Notes: generated by a model not told the origin, from the sequence alone. DNA of 64,000 bases from Actinotalea sp. Marseille-Q4924 (GCF_916618755.1 NZ_CAKAKB010000003.1:310001-374000); one strand, 5' to 3'. Shown: positions 8,093-18,037, numbered from the stretch's first letter. Translations and numbers: made by a program.

Positions 8093-9444
8093 CCGGCGTG
8101 GCGTCGGGTCCGAGGTCGGCGGAGGCTGCGGGGACGGGCGGCCGTGCCGTGCGGGTCCTCGTCGTCGGCAGCGGCGGGGTGGGCGACGCGGTGGCGCGCA
8201 TCGCCGGCCGCCGCGGCTTCTTCGACCGGATGGTCGTCGCCGACCACGACACCGCGCGGGCCGAGCGCACGGTCGCGGCGGTCCGCACGCACCCGGCCAC
8301 CGTCCGGCCCGACCGGTTCGTCGCCGCGCACGTCGACGCCTCGGACGAGGCGGCCGTGGCCGCGCTGGCGCGCGGGCACGGGGTCACCCACGTCCTCAAC
8401 GCCGTGGACCCGCGCTTCGTCATGCCCGTCTTCTCCGGGGCGCTGGCGGCCGGCGCGGACTACCTCGACATGGCGATGTCGCTGTCCGAGCCGCACCCGC
8501 AGGAGCCGTACGCGCGCACGGGGGTGAAGCTGGGTGACGCGCAGTTCGCGCAGGAGGCCCGCTGGCGGGACGCGGGACGCCTCGCCCTCGTCGGCATGGG
8601 CGTCGAGCCGGGCCTGTCGGACGTGCTGGCCCGGTACGCGGCCGACCACCTCTTCTCGCACATCACCGAGCTCGGGACGCGGGACGGCGCCGACCTCGTC
8701 GTGCTCGGCGACGACGGCGAGCCGATGTTCGCGCCGTCGTTCTCCATCTGGACCACGATCGAGGAGTGCCTCAACCCCCCGGTCGTGTGGGAGCGCTCGC
8801 GGGCGGAGGCCGGTGGCAGCACCGAGGCGGGCTGGTACACGGTGCCGCCGTTCCACGAGCCGGAGGTCTTCGACTTCCCCGGGGGGATCGGCCCCGTCGA
8901 GTGCGTGCACGTGGAGCACGAGGAGGTCCTCCTCATGCCGCGCTTCCTCCAGGCCGACAAGGTGACGTTCAAGTACGGGCTCGGGGAGGAGTTCATCGGG
9001 GTCCTGCGCACGCTGCACACCCTGGGCCTGGACCGCACCGCGCCCGTGCGCGTCCGCTCCGCCGACGGCAGCGTGGTCGAGGTGAGCCCGCGCGACGTCG
9101 TCGCCGCATGCCTGCCCGACCCGGCGGGCCTCGGCGACCGGATGCGGGGCTCGACCTGCGCGGGGGTCCTGGTGACGGGGACCGGCAAGGACGGCGTCCC
9201 CCGGTCGGCCTACCTGCACCACGTCGTCGACAACGCGTGGTCGATGAGCGAGTACGGTGCCCAGTGCGTCGTCTGGCAGACCGCCGTCAACCCGGTCGTC
9301 GCCCTGGAGCTGCTCGCGCGTGGCACGTGGTCCGGGTCCGGCGTCCTCGGCCCGGAGGCGTTCGACGCGGTGCCGTTCCTGGACCTCCTCGCCGCACCGG
9401 AGCCGGAGGGCTACGGCTCCCCGTGGGGTGTGCAGGAACGATGA
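8089..9444 (+). CDS. Saccharopine dehydrogenase-like NAD(P) oxidoreductase, coupled to polyamine import
   Basis: A 451-residue protein with an N-terminal Rossmann fold (VLVVGSGGVGDAVARIA, about residues 23-39, with a VVADHD strand end). It has the saccharopine dehydrogenase-type central domain (DYLDMAMS, GMGVEPGLSDVLARYAADHL) and C-terminal segments. The superfamily includes saccharopine dehydrogenase, homospermidine synthase and carboxynorspermidine/carboxyspermidine dehydrogenase, several of which make or break C-N bonds of polyamine-like molecules. Its ATG overlaps the potC stop (ATGA), so its product is made with the importer. That context suggests a reductive or oxidative step on an imported polyamine or its aldehyde-derived imine (inference). 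The substrate is not recognisable from sequence, and a lysine-pathway role cannot be excluded. Confidence 0.82.
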   Translation: MTGVASGPRSAEAAGTGGRAVRVLVVGSGGVGDAVARIAGRRGFFDRMVVADHDTARAERTVAAVRTHPATVRPDRFVAAHVDASDEAAVAALARGHGVTHVLNAVDPRFVMPVFSGALAAGADYLDMAMSLSEPHPQEPYARTGVKLGDAQFAQEARWRDAGRLALVGMGVEPGLSDVLARYAADHLFSHITELGTRDGADLVVLGDDGEPMFAPSFSIWTTIEECLNPPVVWERSRAEAGGSTEAGWYTVPPFHEPEVFDFPGGIGPVECVHVEHEEVLLMPRFLQADKVTFKYGLGEEFIGVLRTLHTLGLDRTAPVRVRSADGSVVEVSPRDVVAACLPDPAGLGDRMRGSTCAGVLVTGTGKDGVPRSAYLHHVVDNAWSMSEYGAQCVVWQTAVNPVVALELLARGTWSGSGVLGPEAFDAVPFLDLLAAPEPEGYGSPWGVQER

Positions 9445-9500
9445 CGCGACGTCGCCGCGGCGGTGGAGCAGCGGTGGCCCGGTGGTAGAGGAGAGGTGAT

Positions 9501-10605
9501 ATGGCCGGCAGGCGTCCCACGCCCACGGCGTTCGACGTCGCGACCGGCCACGGCCGGCGACACCTGATCGTCGGCGTCCTCGCCGGGGTACCGGTCATGG
9601 GCGTGCTGCTGGCGGCCCGCGGGCCGCAGGACCCGCACGTCCTCTACGGCTATCCGCCGATCATGGTGGGTCTCCTCGGCTACGCCTGGGTGCTCGCCCG
9701 GCGCCCCCACCGCACTGTCGCCGCCACGCGCGTCGCCCTCCTGGGTCTGGACGCCGCATGGCTCGTCGGCATCGCGGCGCGGCTCGTCGACGCCGACGAC
9801 GCCGCACGGGCCTGGGCGTCCCTGTTCCCCCTGTCGTTCATGGGGGTGGTGGTGTTCCTCGTGCTGGGGTTCCTCGACCGCTCCTCGCGTGCGGCGGTCA
9901 CGCACGGGGCGGTCCTCATCGGTGCCACGGTGACCGTCACGGGCGCGGGGCTGACGCGGGTGCCCGGCGGCACCGCGTACCTCGTCGACCTGCTGCGGTA
10001 CGGCGCGTACCTCACCGTGGTGCTCGTGCTCCTGCGCCTGTACTCGCGCTGGAAGGACGGCCTCGTGGAGGCGACCGCCCAGGCCCAGAGGGCGCGCGCC
10101 GCCGCCGCCCGGCTGCGGGACCTGGCGTACCTCGACGAGCTGACGGGGCTGGCCAACCGGCGGCGGGTGCTCGAGGAGCTGCGGTTCCAGGCGTCCCGGG
10201 TCGACGAGGACCACCCCGTGTCCGTCGTCTACTTCGACCTGGACCGGTTCAAGGCCGTCAACGACGCCCTCGGCCACTCGGCGGGTGACGAGGTGCTGCG
10301 TGCCGTCGCGGCGGCGGCGGCGACGGTCGTCCGGCACAGCGACGTGCTCGGGCGGCTCGGCGGCGAGGAGTTCGTCGTCGTGGCGCCGGCGACGGACCGC
10401 GAGCAGGCGGTCCAGCTGGCCGAACGCCTGCGCGAGACCCTGCCGGACGCAGTCCTGCGGGTTGCGGGGCTGCGCGTCACCGCGAGCTTCGGGGTCTCCG
10501 TGCTGCACCGCCAGGAGGCGCCCGAGTCGGTCCTCGGCCGCGTCGACGAGCTCATGTACCGGGGCCAAGGACGACGGCCGGGACCGGGTGACCTCGACGC
10601 ACTGA
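9501..10605 (+). CDS. Membrane diguanylate cyclase (GGDEF) with a 1-base frameshift near the 3' end
   Basis: The N-terminal half has about six transmembrane helices (near residues 21-39, 50-66, 77-95, 104-125, 132-151, 160-181), a MASE-like sensor with no recognised ligand. The GGDEF domain follows (about 203-354) with active-site GGEEF (287-291). An intact allosteric I-site, RHSD (278-281), lies at the right distance, so an active, product-inhibited cyclase making c-di-GMP is expected. After MYR (354) the frame reads into unrelated sequence. Removing one G from the GGGG run at 10561-10564 restores the expected ending AKDDGRDRVTSTH and a stop at 10603-10605 (367 residues). The uncorrected frame would run on antisense to two aminotransferase genes. 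The start has a strong GAGGAGAGG Shine-Dalgarno. Confidence 0.8.
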
Positions 10606-10625
10606 GGGCCCCCTCGGCGCGGGCG

Positions 10626-12008
10626 TCAGCCGACGAGCGCCTCTGCCGCCTCCTCGAACGCGACCGTGTGGGCCTCGACGTCGGAGTCCGTGGTGGCCGG
10701 GCTCATGAGCGCCATGTTGTGGAACGGCGTGAGCAGCACGCGGCGGTTGAGCGCCTGCAGGTGCAGGTACTGCTGGAGCTCGAAGTCGTCCGCCGCGGCG
10801 GCGGCCGCGCCGTCACGGGGTGGCCGCGCCGAGAAGGCGTACTCGGCGCGGCACCCGAGGCGGGTCACGTGCCAGGGGAGCCGGTACGCGTCCAGCACGC
10901 CCCGGACGCCGTCGGCCCACGCCACGGCGAGCGCGTCCATGTGACCGAAGACGTCGTCGGTGAGCACCTCGGTGAGGGTCGCCCGCATCGCGGCCAGCGA
11001 CAGCGCGTTGCCCGCGAGCGTCCCGCCGACGCCGCCGACGTCGATGTCCTCCAGCTCCACGGAGGTCACGACGCGCTCCGCCAGCTCGCTCGTCATGCCG
11101 AAGGCCGCGGACGGGATGCCGCCGCCGATCGTCTTGCCGATGACGACCACGTCCGGGTCCAGACGCCAGGCCCGGGTGCAGCCGCCGGGTCCGGCGCAGA
11201 GCGTGTGCGTCTCGTCGATGACGAGCAGGACGCCGTGCCGCCGGGTCATCTCACGCAGCGCCGTGTGGTAGCCGGTCTCCGGCAGGACGATGCCGATGTT
11301 GGTCATGGCCGGCTCGAGCAGCACGGCGGCGACCGTGCCGGTGGCGAGCTCCCGCTCGAGCGCGGCGAGGTCGTTGAACGGCACGACGGCGGTCGTGACC
11401 GCCGGGTCCACCGGCGCGCCGATGTTGCCCCGCCGCGCCACCACGCGTCCCTGCTCGTCCAGCGTCGCGAACGTCTCGTCGACGCTGCCGTGGTAGCAGA
11501 AGTCGATGACGGCCACGCGCGGGCGGCCCGTCACCTGCCGTGCGTACCGGATGACGTGCCGGTTCGCGTCGGTGGCCGTGAGCGTGAACTGCCACTGGTC
11601 GACCGCCGGCGAGCCCGTGCCGAACCGCCGCGTCAGCTCCTCCGCGACCACCGCCGCGTCCGCCGTCGGCAGCATCGTGGTGATGCCGCGCCCGACCTGG
11701 TCCCGGACGGCGCGCACGGTGGCGGCGGGGGAGTGCCCCACCATGGCGCCGGTGTCGCCGAGGCAGAGGTCGACGTGCTCGTGGCCGTCGGCGCAGGTGA
11801 AGTGCGCACCGGCCGCCTCCGCGACGTGCACGGGGAAGCCGCCGGGCCACTTCGCCATCCACGACATCGGCACCCCGAGCGGCATGTGCTCGCGCCCCCG
11901 CCGGGCGAGCTCGGCGCAGGCAGGGTGGTCGGCGGCGAACCGGTCGAGCTCCTGGCGGTACGCCCGCTCCAGGCGGTCCCGGTCCACCAGGGTGGGGGTC
12001 TCGGTCAT
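10626..12008 (-). CDS. Class III aminotransferase, glutamate-1-semialdehyde aminomutase-like
   Basis: A 460-residue PLP enzyme. It has the cofactor-binding aspartate in LLVIDETHTLCAGPGG and the Schiff-base lysine in VVVIGKTIGGGIPSAAFG. The N-terminal region (GREHMPLGVPMSWMAKWPGGFPVHVAEAAGAHF) resembles the glutamate-1-semialdehyde aminomutase branch rather than GabT. Unusual for the fold, the segment around the PLP-ring aromatic reads VIDFCYHGSVDETFATLDEQG. It sits 54 bp downstream of gabT on the same strand, so the two are probably one operon, and it is convergent with the diguanylate cyclase gene (20 bp apart). It is not a convincing HemL, because it is embedded among polyamine/GABA genes, so another amino donor is likely. 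The substrate is unknown. Confidence 0.83.
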   Translation of the reverse strand: MTETPTLVDRDRLERAYRQELDRFAADHPACAELARRGREHMPLGVPMSWMAKWPGGFPVHVAEAAGAHFTCADGHEHVDLCLGDTGAMVGHSPAATVRAVRDQVGRGITTMLPTADAAVVAEELTRRFGTGSPAVDQWQFTLTATDANRHVIRYARQVTGRPRVAVIDFCYHGSVDETFATLDEQGRVVARRGNIGAPVDPAVTTAVVPFNDLAALERELATGTVAAVLLEPAMTNIGIVLPETGYHTALREMTRRHGVLLVIDETHTLCAGPGGCTRAWRLDPDVVVIGKTIGGGIPSAAFGMTSELAERVVTSVELEDIDVGGVGGTLAGNALSLAAMRATLTEVLTDDVFGHMDALAVAWADGVRGVLDAYRLPWHVTRLGCRAEYAFSARPPRDGAAAAAADDFELQQYLHLQALNRRVLLTPFHNMALMSPATTDSDVEAHTVAFEEAAEALVG

Positions 12009-12062
12009 GCGCGCTCCAAGGACGGACGGTGCAGTGGGGTCGGGCGGGTCGGGTCGGGAGGC

Positions 12063-13445
12063 TCAGGCGCCCGCGAGGACGGCTCGCTCGAGGACGTCCA
12101 GGCCCTCCAGCAGCAGGTCCTCACCGATGACGAGCGGCGGCAGGAGGCGCAGCACGTTGCCGTAGGTGCCGCAGGTGAGGACCAGGACCCCCTCGGCGGC
12201 GCACGCCCGCGCGATCCGCGTGGTCTCGGCCGGGTCCGGCTCCAGCCCGCCCGGGCGGGTGATCTCGACGGCGAGCATCGCGCCGCGGCCGCGCACCTCC
12301 GCCACCTGGGGCGCGCGCTCGGCCAGTGCCTTCAGGCGGGGCACCACGAGGGCCTCGATCCGGCGCGCGGCGCCGGCCAGGTCCTCCCGCTCGTACAGGT
12401 CGATGGCGGCCAGGGCGGCGGCGCAGGCCGCGGGGTTCCCCCCGTAGGTCCCACCCAGGCCGCCCGCGTGCACGGCGTCCATGAGCTCGGCGCGTCCGGT
12501 GACCGCCGCCAGGGGCATGCCGCCGGCGATCCCCTTGGCCGTCGTCACCAGGTCCGGGACGACGCCCTCGTGGTCGCTCGCGAACATCGCGCCGGTGCGC
12601 GCGAACCCGGTCTGGATCTCGTCGGCCACGAGCAGCACGCCGTGCTCGCGGCACCAGCGCTCCAGCGCCGGCAGGAACCCGGCGGCGGGGACCACGAACC
12701 CCCCCTCGCCCTGGATCGGCTCGACGACGACGCAGGCGACCTGGTCCGCACCCACCTGCTTCTCGATCACGGCGGTCGCCCGCCGGGCGGCCTCCTCGCC
12801 GCTGATGGCGACGGGCTCGCGCAGGGGGTAGGAGGCGGGGACGCGGTAGACCTCGCCGGCGAAGGGGCCGAAGCCGGTCTTGTACGGCATGGCCTTGGCC
12901 GTCATCGCCATCGTGAGGTTGGTGCGGCCGTGGTAGGCGTGGTCGAGCACGACGACGGCGTCGCGGCCGGTGGCGCGCCGGGCGATCTTGACGGCGTTCT
13001 CGACGGCCTCGGCGCCGGAGTTGAGGAGGACGCTCCGCTTGTCGTGGTCGCCGGGCGTCAACCGGGCGAGCGCCTCGCACACGGCGACGTACTCCTCGTA
13101 CGGCGTGACCATGAAGCACGTGTGGGTGAAGCGGCCGACCTGCTCCTGCACCGCCCGGGCGACGGCGGGGGCGGCGTTGCCGACCGACGTCACCGCGATG
13201 CCCGAGCCGAGGTCGATGAAGGAGTTGCCGTCGACGTCGACGACGACGCCGCCCCCGGCGCGGTCGACGTACACCGGCAGCGTGCTGGCCACCCCTGCCG
13301 CGACGACCGCGGCGCGGCGCTCGGCGAGCGCGCGCGACCGCGGCCCCGGGATCTCGGTCCGGAGTCGTCGCTCCTGGGGCACCGCGGCACCGCCTGCGGT
13401 GGCGGTGTGATCGGGACGGTGCGTCGTTGCGGATCCGTGCGTCAT
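12063..13445 (-). CDS. gabT: 4-aminobutyrate--2-oxoglutarate transaminase
   Basis: A 460-residue GABA transaminase that converts GABA and 2-oxoglutarate to succinate semialdehyde and glutamate. It has VLLNSGAEAVENAVKIARRATGR, DHAYHGRTNLTMAMTAKAMPYKTGFGPFAGEVYRVP (strongly GabT-like), the EPIQGEGGF block, the cofactor aspartate in ADEIQTGFARTG, and the Schiff-base lysine in LVTTAKGIAGGMPLAAVTGR. The ATG lies 6 nt after a TAGCAT -10 element, indicating a leaderless mRNA. It completes the putrescine to GABA to succinate semialdehyde route started by the aldehyde dehydrogenase. No succinate semialdehyde dehydrogenase is in this window. Confidence 0.94.
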   Translation of the reverse strand: MTHGSATTHRPDHTATAGGAAVPQERRLRTEIPGPRSRALAERRAAVVAAGVASTLPVYVDRAGGGVVVDVDGNSFIDLGSGIAVTSVGNAAPAVARAVQEQVGRFTHTCFMVTPYEEYVAVCEALARLTPGDHDKRSVLLNSGAEAVENAVKIARRATGRDAVVVLDHAYHGRTNLTMAMTAKAMPYKTGFGPFAGEVYRVPASYPLREPVAISGEEAARRATAVIEKQVGADQVACVVVEPIQGEGGFVVPAAGFLPALERWCREHGVLLVADEIQTGFARTGAMFASDHEGVVPDLVTTAKGIAGGMPLAAVTGRAELMDAVHAGGLGGTYGGNPAACAAALAAIDLYEREDLAGAARRIEALVVPRLKALAERAPQVAEVRGRGAMLAVEITRPGGLEPDPAETTRIARACAAEGVLVLTCGTYGNVLRLLPPLVIGEDLLLEGLDVLERAVLAGA

Positions 13446-13451
13446 GGCGCG

Positions 13452-13457
13452 ATGCTA
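13452..13457 (-). promoter_or_regulatory. Leaderless -10 element of gabT
   Basis: TAGCAT on the minus strand ends 6 nt before the ATG at 13445. The -35 region is weak (TGCCCA at 17-nt spacing). Confidence 0.5.
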
Positions 13458-13658
13458 GTGCGCTCCTGCGCCGTTGGGCAGGGTCGTGATGCACGAATTC
13501 CGTGGGTTCGACGACGTCGGCATCGCACCCGCCCGCCGTGGACGGCACCGGGCCGCGGGGGAGCGCTGCAGCAGCGTGTTCGCGGAGCGCGGACACAGGA
13601 GCCCCACGGACGGGGCCCTCAGGTCCCCGGGGGATGATGGTCCCGGTCTGCGGTGTGC

Positions 13659-13678
13659 GCCCGGTCGTCCGACCGGGC
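13659..13678. repeat. Perfect 9-bp inverted repeat upstream of the site-2 protease gene
   Basis: GCCCGGTCG and its exact complement flank a 2-nt centre (TC), ending 24 bp before the ATG at 13703. It could be an operator or an mRNA hairpin next to the Shine-Dalgarno. The rest of the 257-bp gap from gabT shows no gene. Confidence 0.45.
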
Positions 13679-13702
13679 CCGCGCAGCCCGGACGGGAGCG
13701 TG

Positions 13703-15010
13703 ATGGAGTACGTCCTCGGCGTCGTCGTCGTCGTGGTCGGGCTGCTGGCGTCGATCGCCCTCCACGAGGTCGGCCACCTGGTGCCGGCGAAGCGGTTCGG
13801 CGTGCGCGTGAGCCAGTACATGGTCGGCTTCGGGCCCACGCTGTGGTCGCGGACCCGCGGCGAGACCGAGTACGGGCTCAAGGCGATCCCTCTCGGGGGC
13901 TACGTCCGGCTCATCGGCATGTTCCCGCCGGAGGGCGTCGTCGCGGGGTCCACCCGCCGCCCCGGCCGCATGGCGGAGATCGCCCACGCGGCCCGCGCGG
14001 CGAGCGCCGAGGAGATCCGGCCGGGTGAGGACCACCGGGCGTTCTACCGGCTGTCCGCGCCGCGCAAGGTCGTCGTCATGCTCGGTGGCCCCGTCATGAA
14101 CCTGCTCCTCGCGTTCGTGCTCGTGCTGGTCGCGCTGGTGGGCATCGGCCTGCCCGGCTCCCCGACGACGACGGTCGGCGTGGTCGGGCAGTGCGTGCCG
14201 ACCGTCGGGGTGGACGGCTGCGGGCCGGACGACCCGGTGACGCCCGCCGCCGAGGCCGGCCTGCTCCCCGGGGACCGCATCGTGTCCTACGGCGGCGTGA
14301 CCACCGGCACGTGGGACGACGTCCAGGGCGCCATCCGTGGCGCTCAGGCCGCGCAGGTGCCGATGGTCGTCGAGCGCGACGGCGAGCTCGTGACGCTGAC
14401 CGTCCGGCCGGTCCTGGCGGAGCGGCCGGTCGTCGGGGAGGACGGCGCCTGGGTCGTGGACGAGGCGGGAGAGCCGGTGACCGAGCCGACACGCTTCGTC
14501 GGGCTCACGCCGACGGCCGCGATCGAGCGCCGAGGCGTCGGGGAGGCGCTGGCGTTCACGGGCACCGCGATCGCGGGCACGGCCGCCGTCATCGTCACGC
14601 TGCCGGCCCAGCTCGTCGACCTCGTGCGCGTGCTCGTCACCGGGGCGGAGCGCGACGCGACCGGCGTCCTCGGTCCGGTGGGCGTGGGTCGGATCGCCGG
14701 CGAGGTCGCGGCGGAGAGCGCCGGGCCGGCGCAGACGGCGGTGACCCTGCTCCTGCTCCTGGCGTCCCTCAACGTCGCGCTCTTCGTCTTCAACCTCCTG
14801 CCGCTGCTGCCGCTGGACGGCGGCCACGTCGTCGGAGCGGTCTGGGAGGGCGCCCGGCGCCAGGTGGCGCGGCTGCGCGGACGGCCCCGCCCTGCACCGG
14901 CCGACGTGGCGCGCATGATGCCGGTGGCCTACGGGGTGTTCCTCGTGCTCATCGCGATGGGCGTCCTCCTGCTCGTCGCGGACGTCGTCCGGCCCGTCTC
15001 GCTGCTGTGA
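13703..15010 (+). CDS. Site-2 intramembrane metalloprotease (RseP/Rip1 family, M50)
   Basis: A 435-residue membrane zinc protease. The first helix carries the catalytic HEVGH (residues 21-25), and the second active-site segment [13 protein letters not shown] (about 365-378) supplies the third zinc ligand. A PDZ domain lies between (about 150-235, [27 protein letters not shown]). It typically cleaves anti-sigma factors and other membrane proteins after a first cut. GTG-ATG are adjacent; the ATG is chosen with an ACGGGAG Shine-Dalgarno. It is followed by ispG, as in Mycobacterium and Streptomyces, but the dxr gene usually found just upstream is absent here. A Pro/Arg-rich insertion (about 83-110) extends the first cytosolic loop. 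Confidence 0.93.
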   Translation: MEYVLGVVVVVVGLLASIALHEVGHLVPAKRFGVRVSQYMVGFGPTLWSRTRGETEYGLKAIPLGGYVRLIGMFPPEGVVAGSTRRPGRMAEIAHAARAASAEEIRPGEDHRAFYRLSAPRKVVVMLGGPVMNLLLAFVLVLVALVGIGLPGSPTTTVGVVGQCVPTVGVDGCGPDDPVTPAAEAGLLPGDRIVSYGGVTTGTWDDVQGAIRGAQAAQVPMVVERDGELVTLTVRPVLAERPVVGEDGAWVVDEAGEPVTEPTRFVGLTPTAAIERRGVGEALAFTGTAIAGTAAVIVTLPAQLVDLVRVLVTGAERDATGVLGPVGVGRIAGEVAAESAGPAQTAVTLLLLLASLNVALFVFNLLPLLPLDGGHVVGAVWEGARRQVARLRGRPRPAPADVARMMPVAYGVFLVLIAMGVLLLVADVVRPVSLL

Positions 15011-15029
15011 TCACGGGCCGCGGAGAGGA

Positions 15030-15035
15030 GATACT
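15030..15035 (+). promoter_or_regulatory. Possible leaderless -10 element of ispG
   Basis: GATACT ends 6 nt before the GTG at 15042. A purine-rich GGAGAGGAG precedes it and could serve as a Shine-Dalgarno for read-through transcripts from the protease gene. Confidence 0.4.
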
Positions 15036-15041
15036 GGACCG

Positions 15042-16196
<1,155 letters not shown>

Positions 16197-16254
16197 CCCG
16201 TCGGGCCGCCCACGCCTGCCGGGGTGGTGCCCTCCCGGTCGTGACGGGCTGAGG

Positions 16255-16260
16255 CACAAT
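16255..16260 (+). promoter_or_regulatory. Possible leaderless -10 (CACAAT) of the GNAT gene
   Basis: CACAAT ends 6 nt before the ATG at 16267. The same hexamer at the same distance precedes lhr, which raises confidence that it is functional. Confidence 0.4.
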
Positions 16261-16266
16261 CGGCCC

Positions 16267-17151
16267 ATGACACGGTGGGGCGCCGGCCTCGGCGGCACGC
16301 GCTCGGACCTCGGCGCGGCGACGGACGTCGACCTGCACGAGGCGCTCCGGGTGTGCGACCGGGACCCCGTCGCGTCCGTCCTCGCCGCCTCCCGGGTCGA
16401 GGCGACGCTGGCCGAGGGCGGCCGTCGTGCCGGGACCGCGCTGTGGGGCTTCCGCCGGGACGGCCGTCTGGACGCCGTCTGCTGGGCCGGGGCCAACCTC
16501 GTCCCGGTGTGCCGCGGCGACGACGACGAGGCGCTCGACGCGTTCGCCCGCACGGCCCTGCGCCAGGGCCGCCGGTGCTCGTCGATCGTCGGTGACGCGG
16601 GCGCCGTCCTCGGGCTGTGGCGCCGGCTCGAGCCGAGCTGGGGCCCGGCGCGGGAGGTGCGGGCCGACCAGCCGTCCCTGGTGATCGACCACGAGCCGCT
16701 CGTCGACGCGGACCCGGCGGTGCGGCTCGCGCGACCCGACGAGATCGGCTCCGTGCTGCCCGCGTGCGTCCACATGTTCCTGGAGGAGGTCGGGTACTCC
16801 CCGGTCGAGGGCGGCGGCACGGCCTACGAGTCGCGCGTCCGGGCCCTCATCGCGGGGCAGCGGTCGTACGTCCGCATGGAGCGGGGCCCGGACGGGCCGC
16901 AGGTCGTCTTCAAGGCCGAGCTCGGCGCCGTGACGCGGGAGGTGGCCCAGGTCCAGGGGGTGTGGGTGACCCCGAGCCGGCGCGGCCAGGGGCTGTCCGC
17001 GCCCGGGATGGCAGCGGTCGTCCGGCTCGCACGGGCCAGGGTCGCGCCCCTGGTGTCGCTGTACGTCAACCACTACAACGAGCGCGCCCTCGCGAGCTAC
17101 GAGCGGGTCGGCTTCCACCGGGTGGGGACGTACGCGACGGTGCTCTTCTGA
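16267..17151 (+). CDS. GNAT N-acetyltransferase with N-terminal DUF4081
   Basis: A 294-residue protein with two halves: an N-terminal DUF4081-like region (about 15-130, DRDPVASVLAASRVEATLAEGG) and a C-terminal GNAT domain (about 150-294). The acetyl-CoA loop is VQGVWVTPSRRGQGLSAPGMAAVVRLA, followed by VSLYVNHYNERALASYERVGFHRVGTYATVLF. It is homologous in layout to the uncharacterised acetyltransferase found next to gcpE in mycobacteria. It probably acetylates a small molecule or protein amine; the substrate is unknown. It follows ispG by 70 bp and is convergent with the Fpg gene. Confidence 0.87.
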   Translation: MTRWGAGLGGTRSDLGAATDVDLHEALRVCDRDPVASVLAASRVEATLAEGGRRAGTALWGFRRDGRLDAVCWAGANLVPVCRGDDDEALDAFARTALRQGRRCSSIVGDAGAVLGLWRRLEPSWGPAREVRADQPSLVIDHEPLVDADPAVRLARPDEIGSVLPACVHMFLEEVGYSPVEGGGTAYESRVRALIAGQRSYVRMERGPDGPQVVFKAELGAVTREVAQVQGVWVTPSRRGQGLSAPGMAAVVRLARARVAPLVSLYVNHYNERALASYERVGFHRVGTYATVLF

Positions 17152-17176
17152 CGTCGGTGCGCGGACCGCGCGGCGC

Positions 17177-18037
17177 TCAGCGCAGCAGGCGGGACAGCCG
17201 CCGGTCCGCGAGCGGCCTGCCGCCCGTCTGGCAGGTGGCGCAGTACTGCAGGGACCGGTCCGCGAAGGACACCTCCCGCACCGTGTCCCCGCACACCGGG
17301 CACGGCAGCCCGGTGCGGCCGTGCACCTGCATGCCGCGACGCTTGGCGTCCTTGAGCTCGGCGGCCGGCCGGCCGGCGGCGGCCGCGAGCGCGTCGGTGA
17401 GCACCGTGCGCACGACCTCGTGCAGCCGCGCCACGGCCGCGGCGTCCAGCGACGTCGTCAGGGCGAAGGGGCTCATCCGCGCGGCGTGCAGGATCTCGTC
17501 GGAGTAGGCGTTCCCGATCCCGGCGATCGCGCGCTGGTCCCGGAGCAGCCCCTTGACCTGCTGGCTCCGGGCCGACAGGAGCGCGGCGAGGCGCTCGACG
17601 GTGAGCTCGGGTGACAGGGGGTCGACGCCCAGGCTCGCGACCAGCGGGACCTGCGCGGGGTCGTCGACCAGGTGCACCGCCAGGCGCTTGCGCGTCCCCG
17701 CCTCCGTGAGGTCGAACCCGCTGCCGTCGTCCAGCCGCAGCCGCAGCGCGATGGGGCTGCGGCCGGGCCGGGGCGTCGTCGTCGGCACGGCGTCGTACCA
17801 GCGCACCCATCCCGCAAGGGAGAGGTGGGCGATCAGGTGCGGCCCGTCCGTCGCCAGGTCCAGCCACTTCCCGTGCCGGCGGACGTCGAGGACCGGGCGC
17901 CCGACGAGGTCGGCCGGCGCGGGGGAGAACGTCTTGAGGGCGCTGACGGCGACCACGGTGACGTCGGCGACGGTCCGGCCGGCGGTGCGCTCGGCCAGGA
18001 AGCGGGCGAGCGCCTCGACCTCGGGGAGCTCGGGCAC
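17177..18037 (-). CDS. Fpg/Nei family DNA glycosylase
   Basis: A 286-residue base-excision repair enzyme. The GTG start is fixed by the N-terminal catalytic proline ([13 protein letters not shown]), which must be residue 2 before processing. The helix-two-turn-helix region ([19 protein letters not shown]) and a C-terminal CPVC...CATC zinc finger (about 243-271) are intact. The zinc-finger tip reads CATCQTGG, where Fpg usually has CQ(R/K)CQ. It should remove oxidised bases and nick the strand by beta/delta elimination. It is convergent with the GNAT gene (25 bp) and divergent from proS. Confidence 0.92.
   Translation of the reverse strand: MPELPEVEALARFLAERTAGRTVADVTVVAVSALKTFSPAPADLVGRPVLDVRRHGKWLDLATDGPHLIAHLSLAGWVRWYDAVPTTTPRPGRSPIALRLRLDDGSGFDLTEAGTRKRLAVHLVDDPAQVPLVASLGVDPLSPELTVERLAALLSARSQQVKGLLRDQRAIAGIGNAYSDEILHAARMSPFALTTSLDAAAVARLHEVVRTVLTDALAAAAGRPAAELKDAKRRGMQVHGRTGLPCPVCGDTVREVSFADRSLQYCATCQTGGRPLADRRLSRLLR

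Noticed and set aside
9501-13637. A continuous 1378-codon frame suggesting a giant GGDEF fusion protein
   Set aside because: After codon 354 the frame is antisense to two well-supported aminotransferase genes, and a one-base correction restores a normal GGDEF ending.
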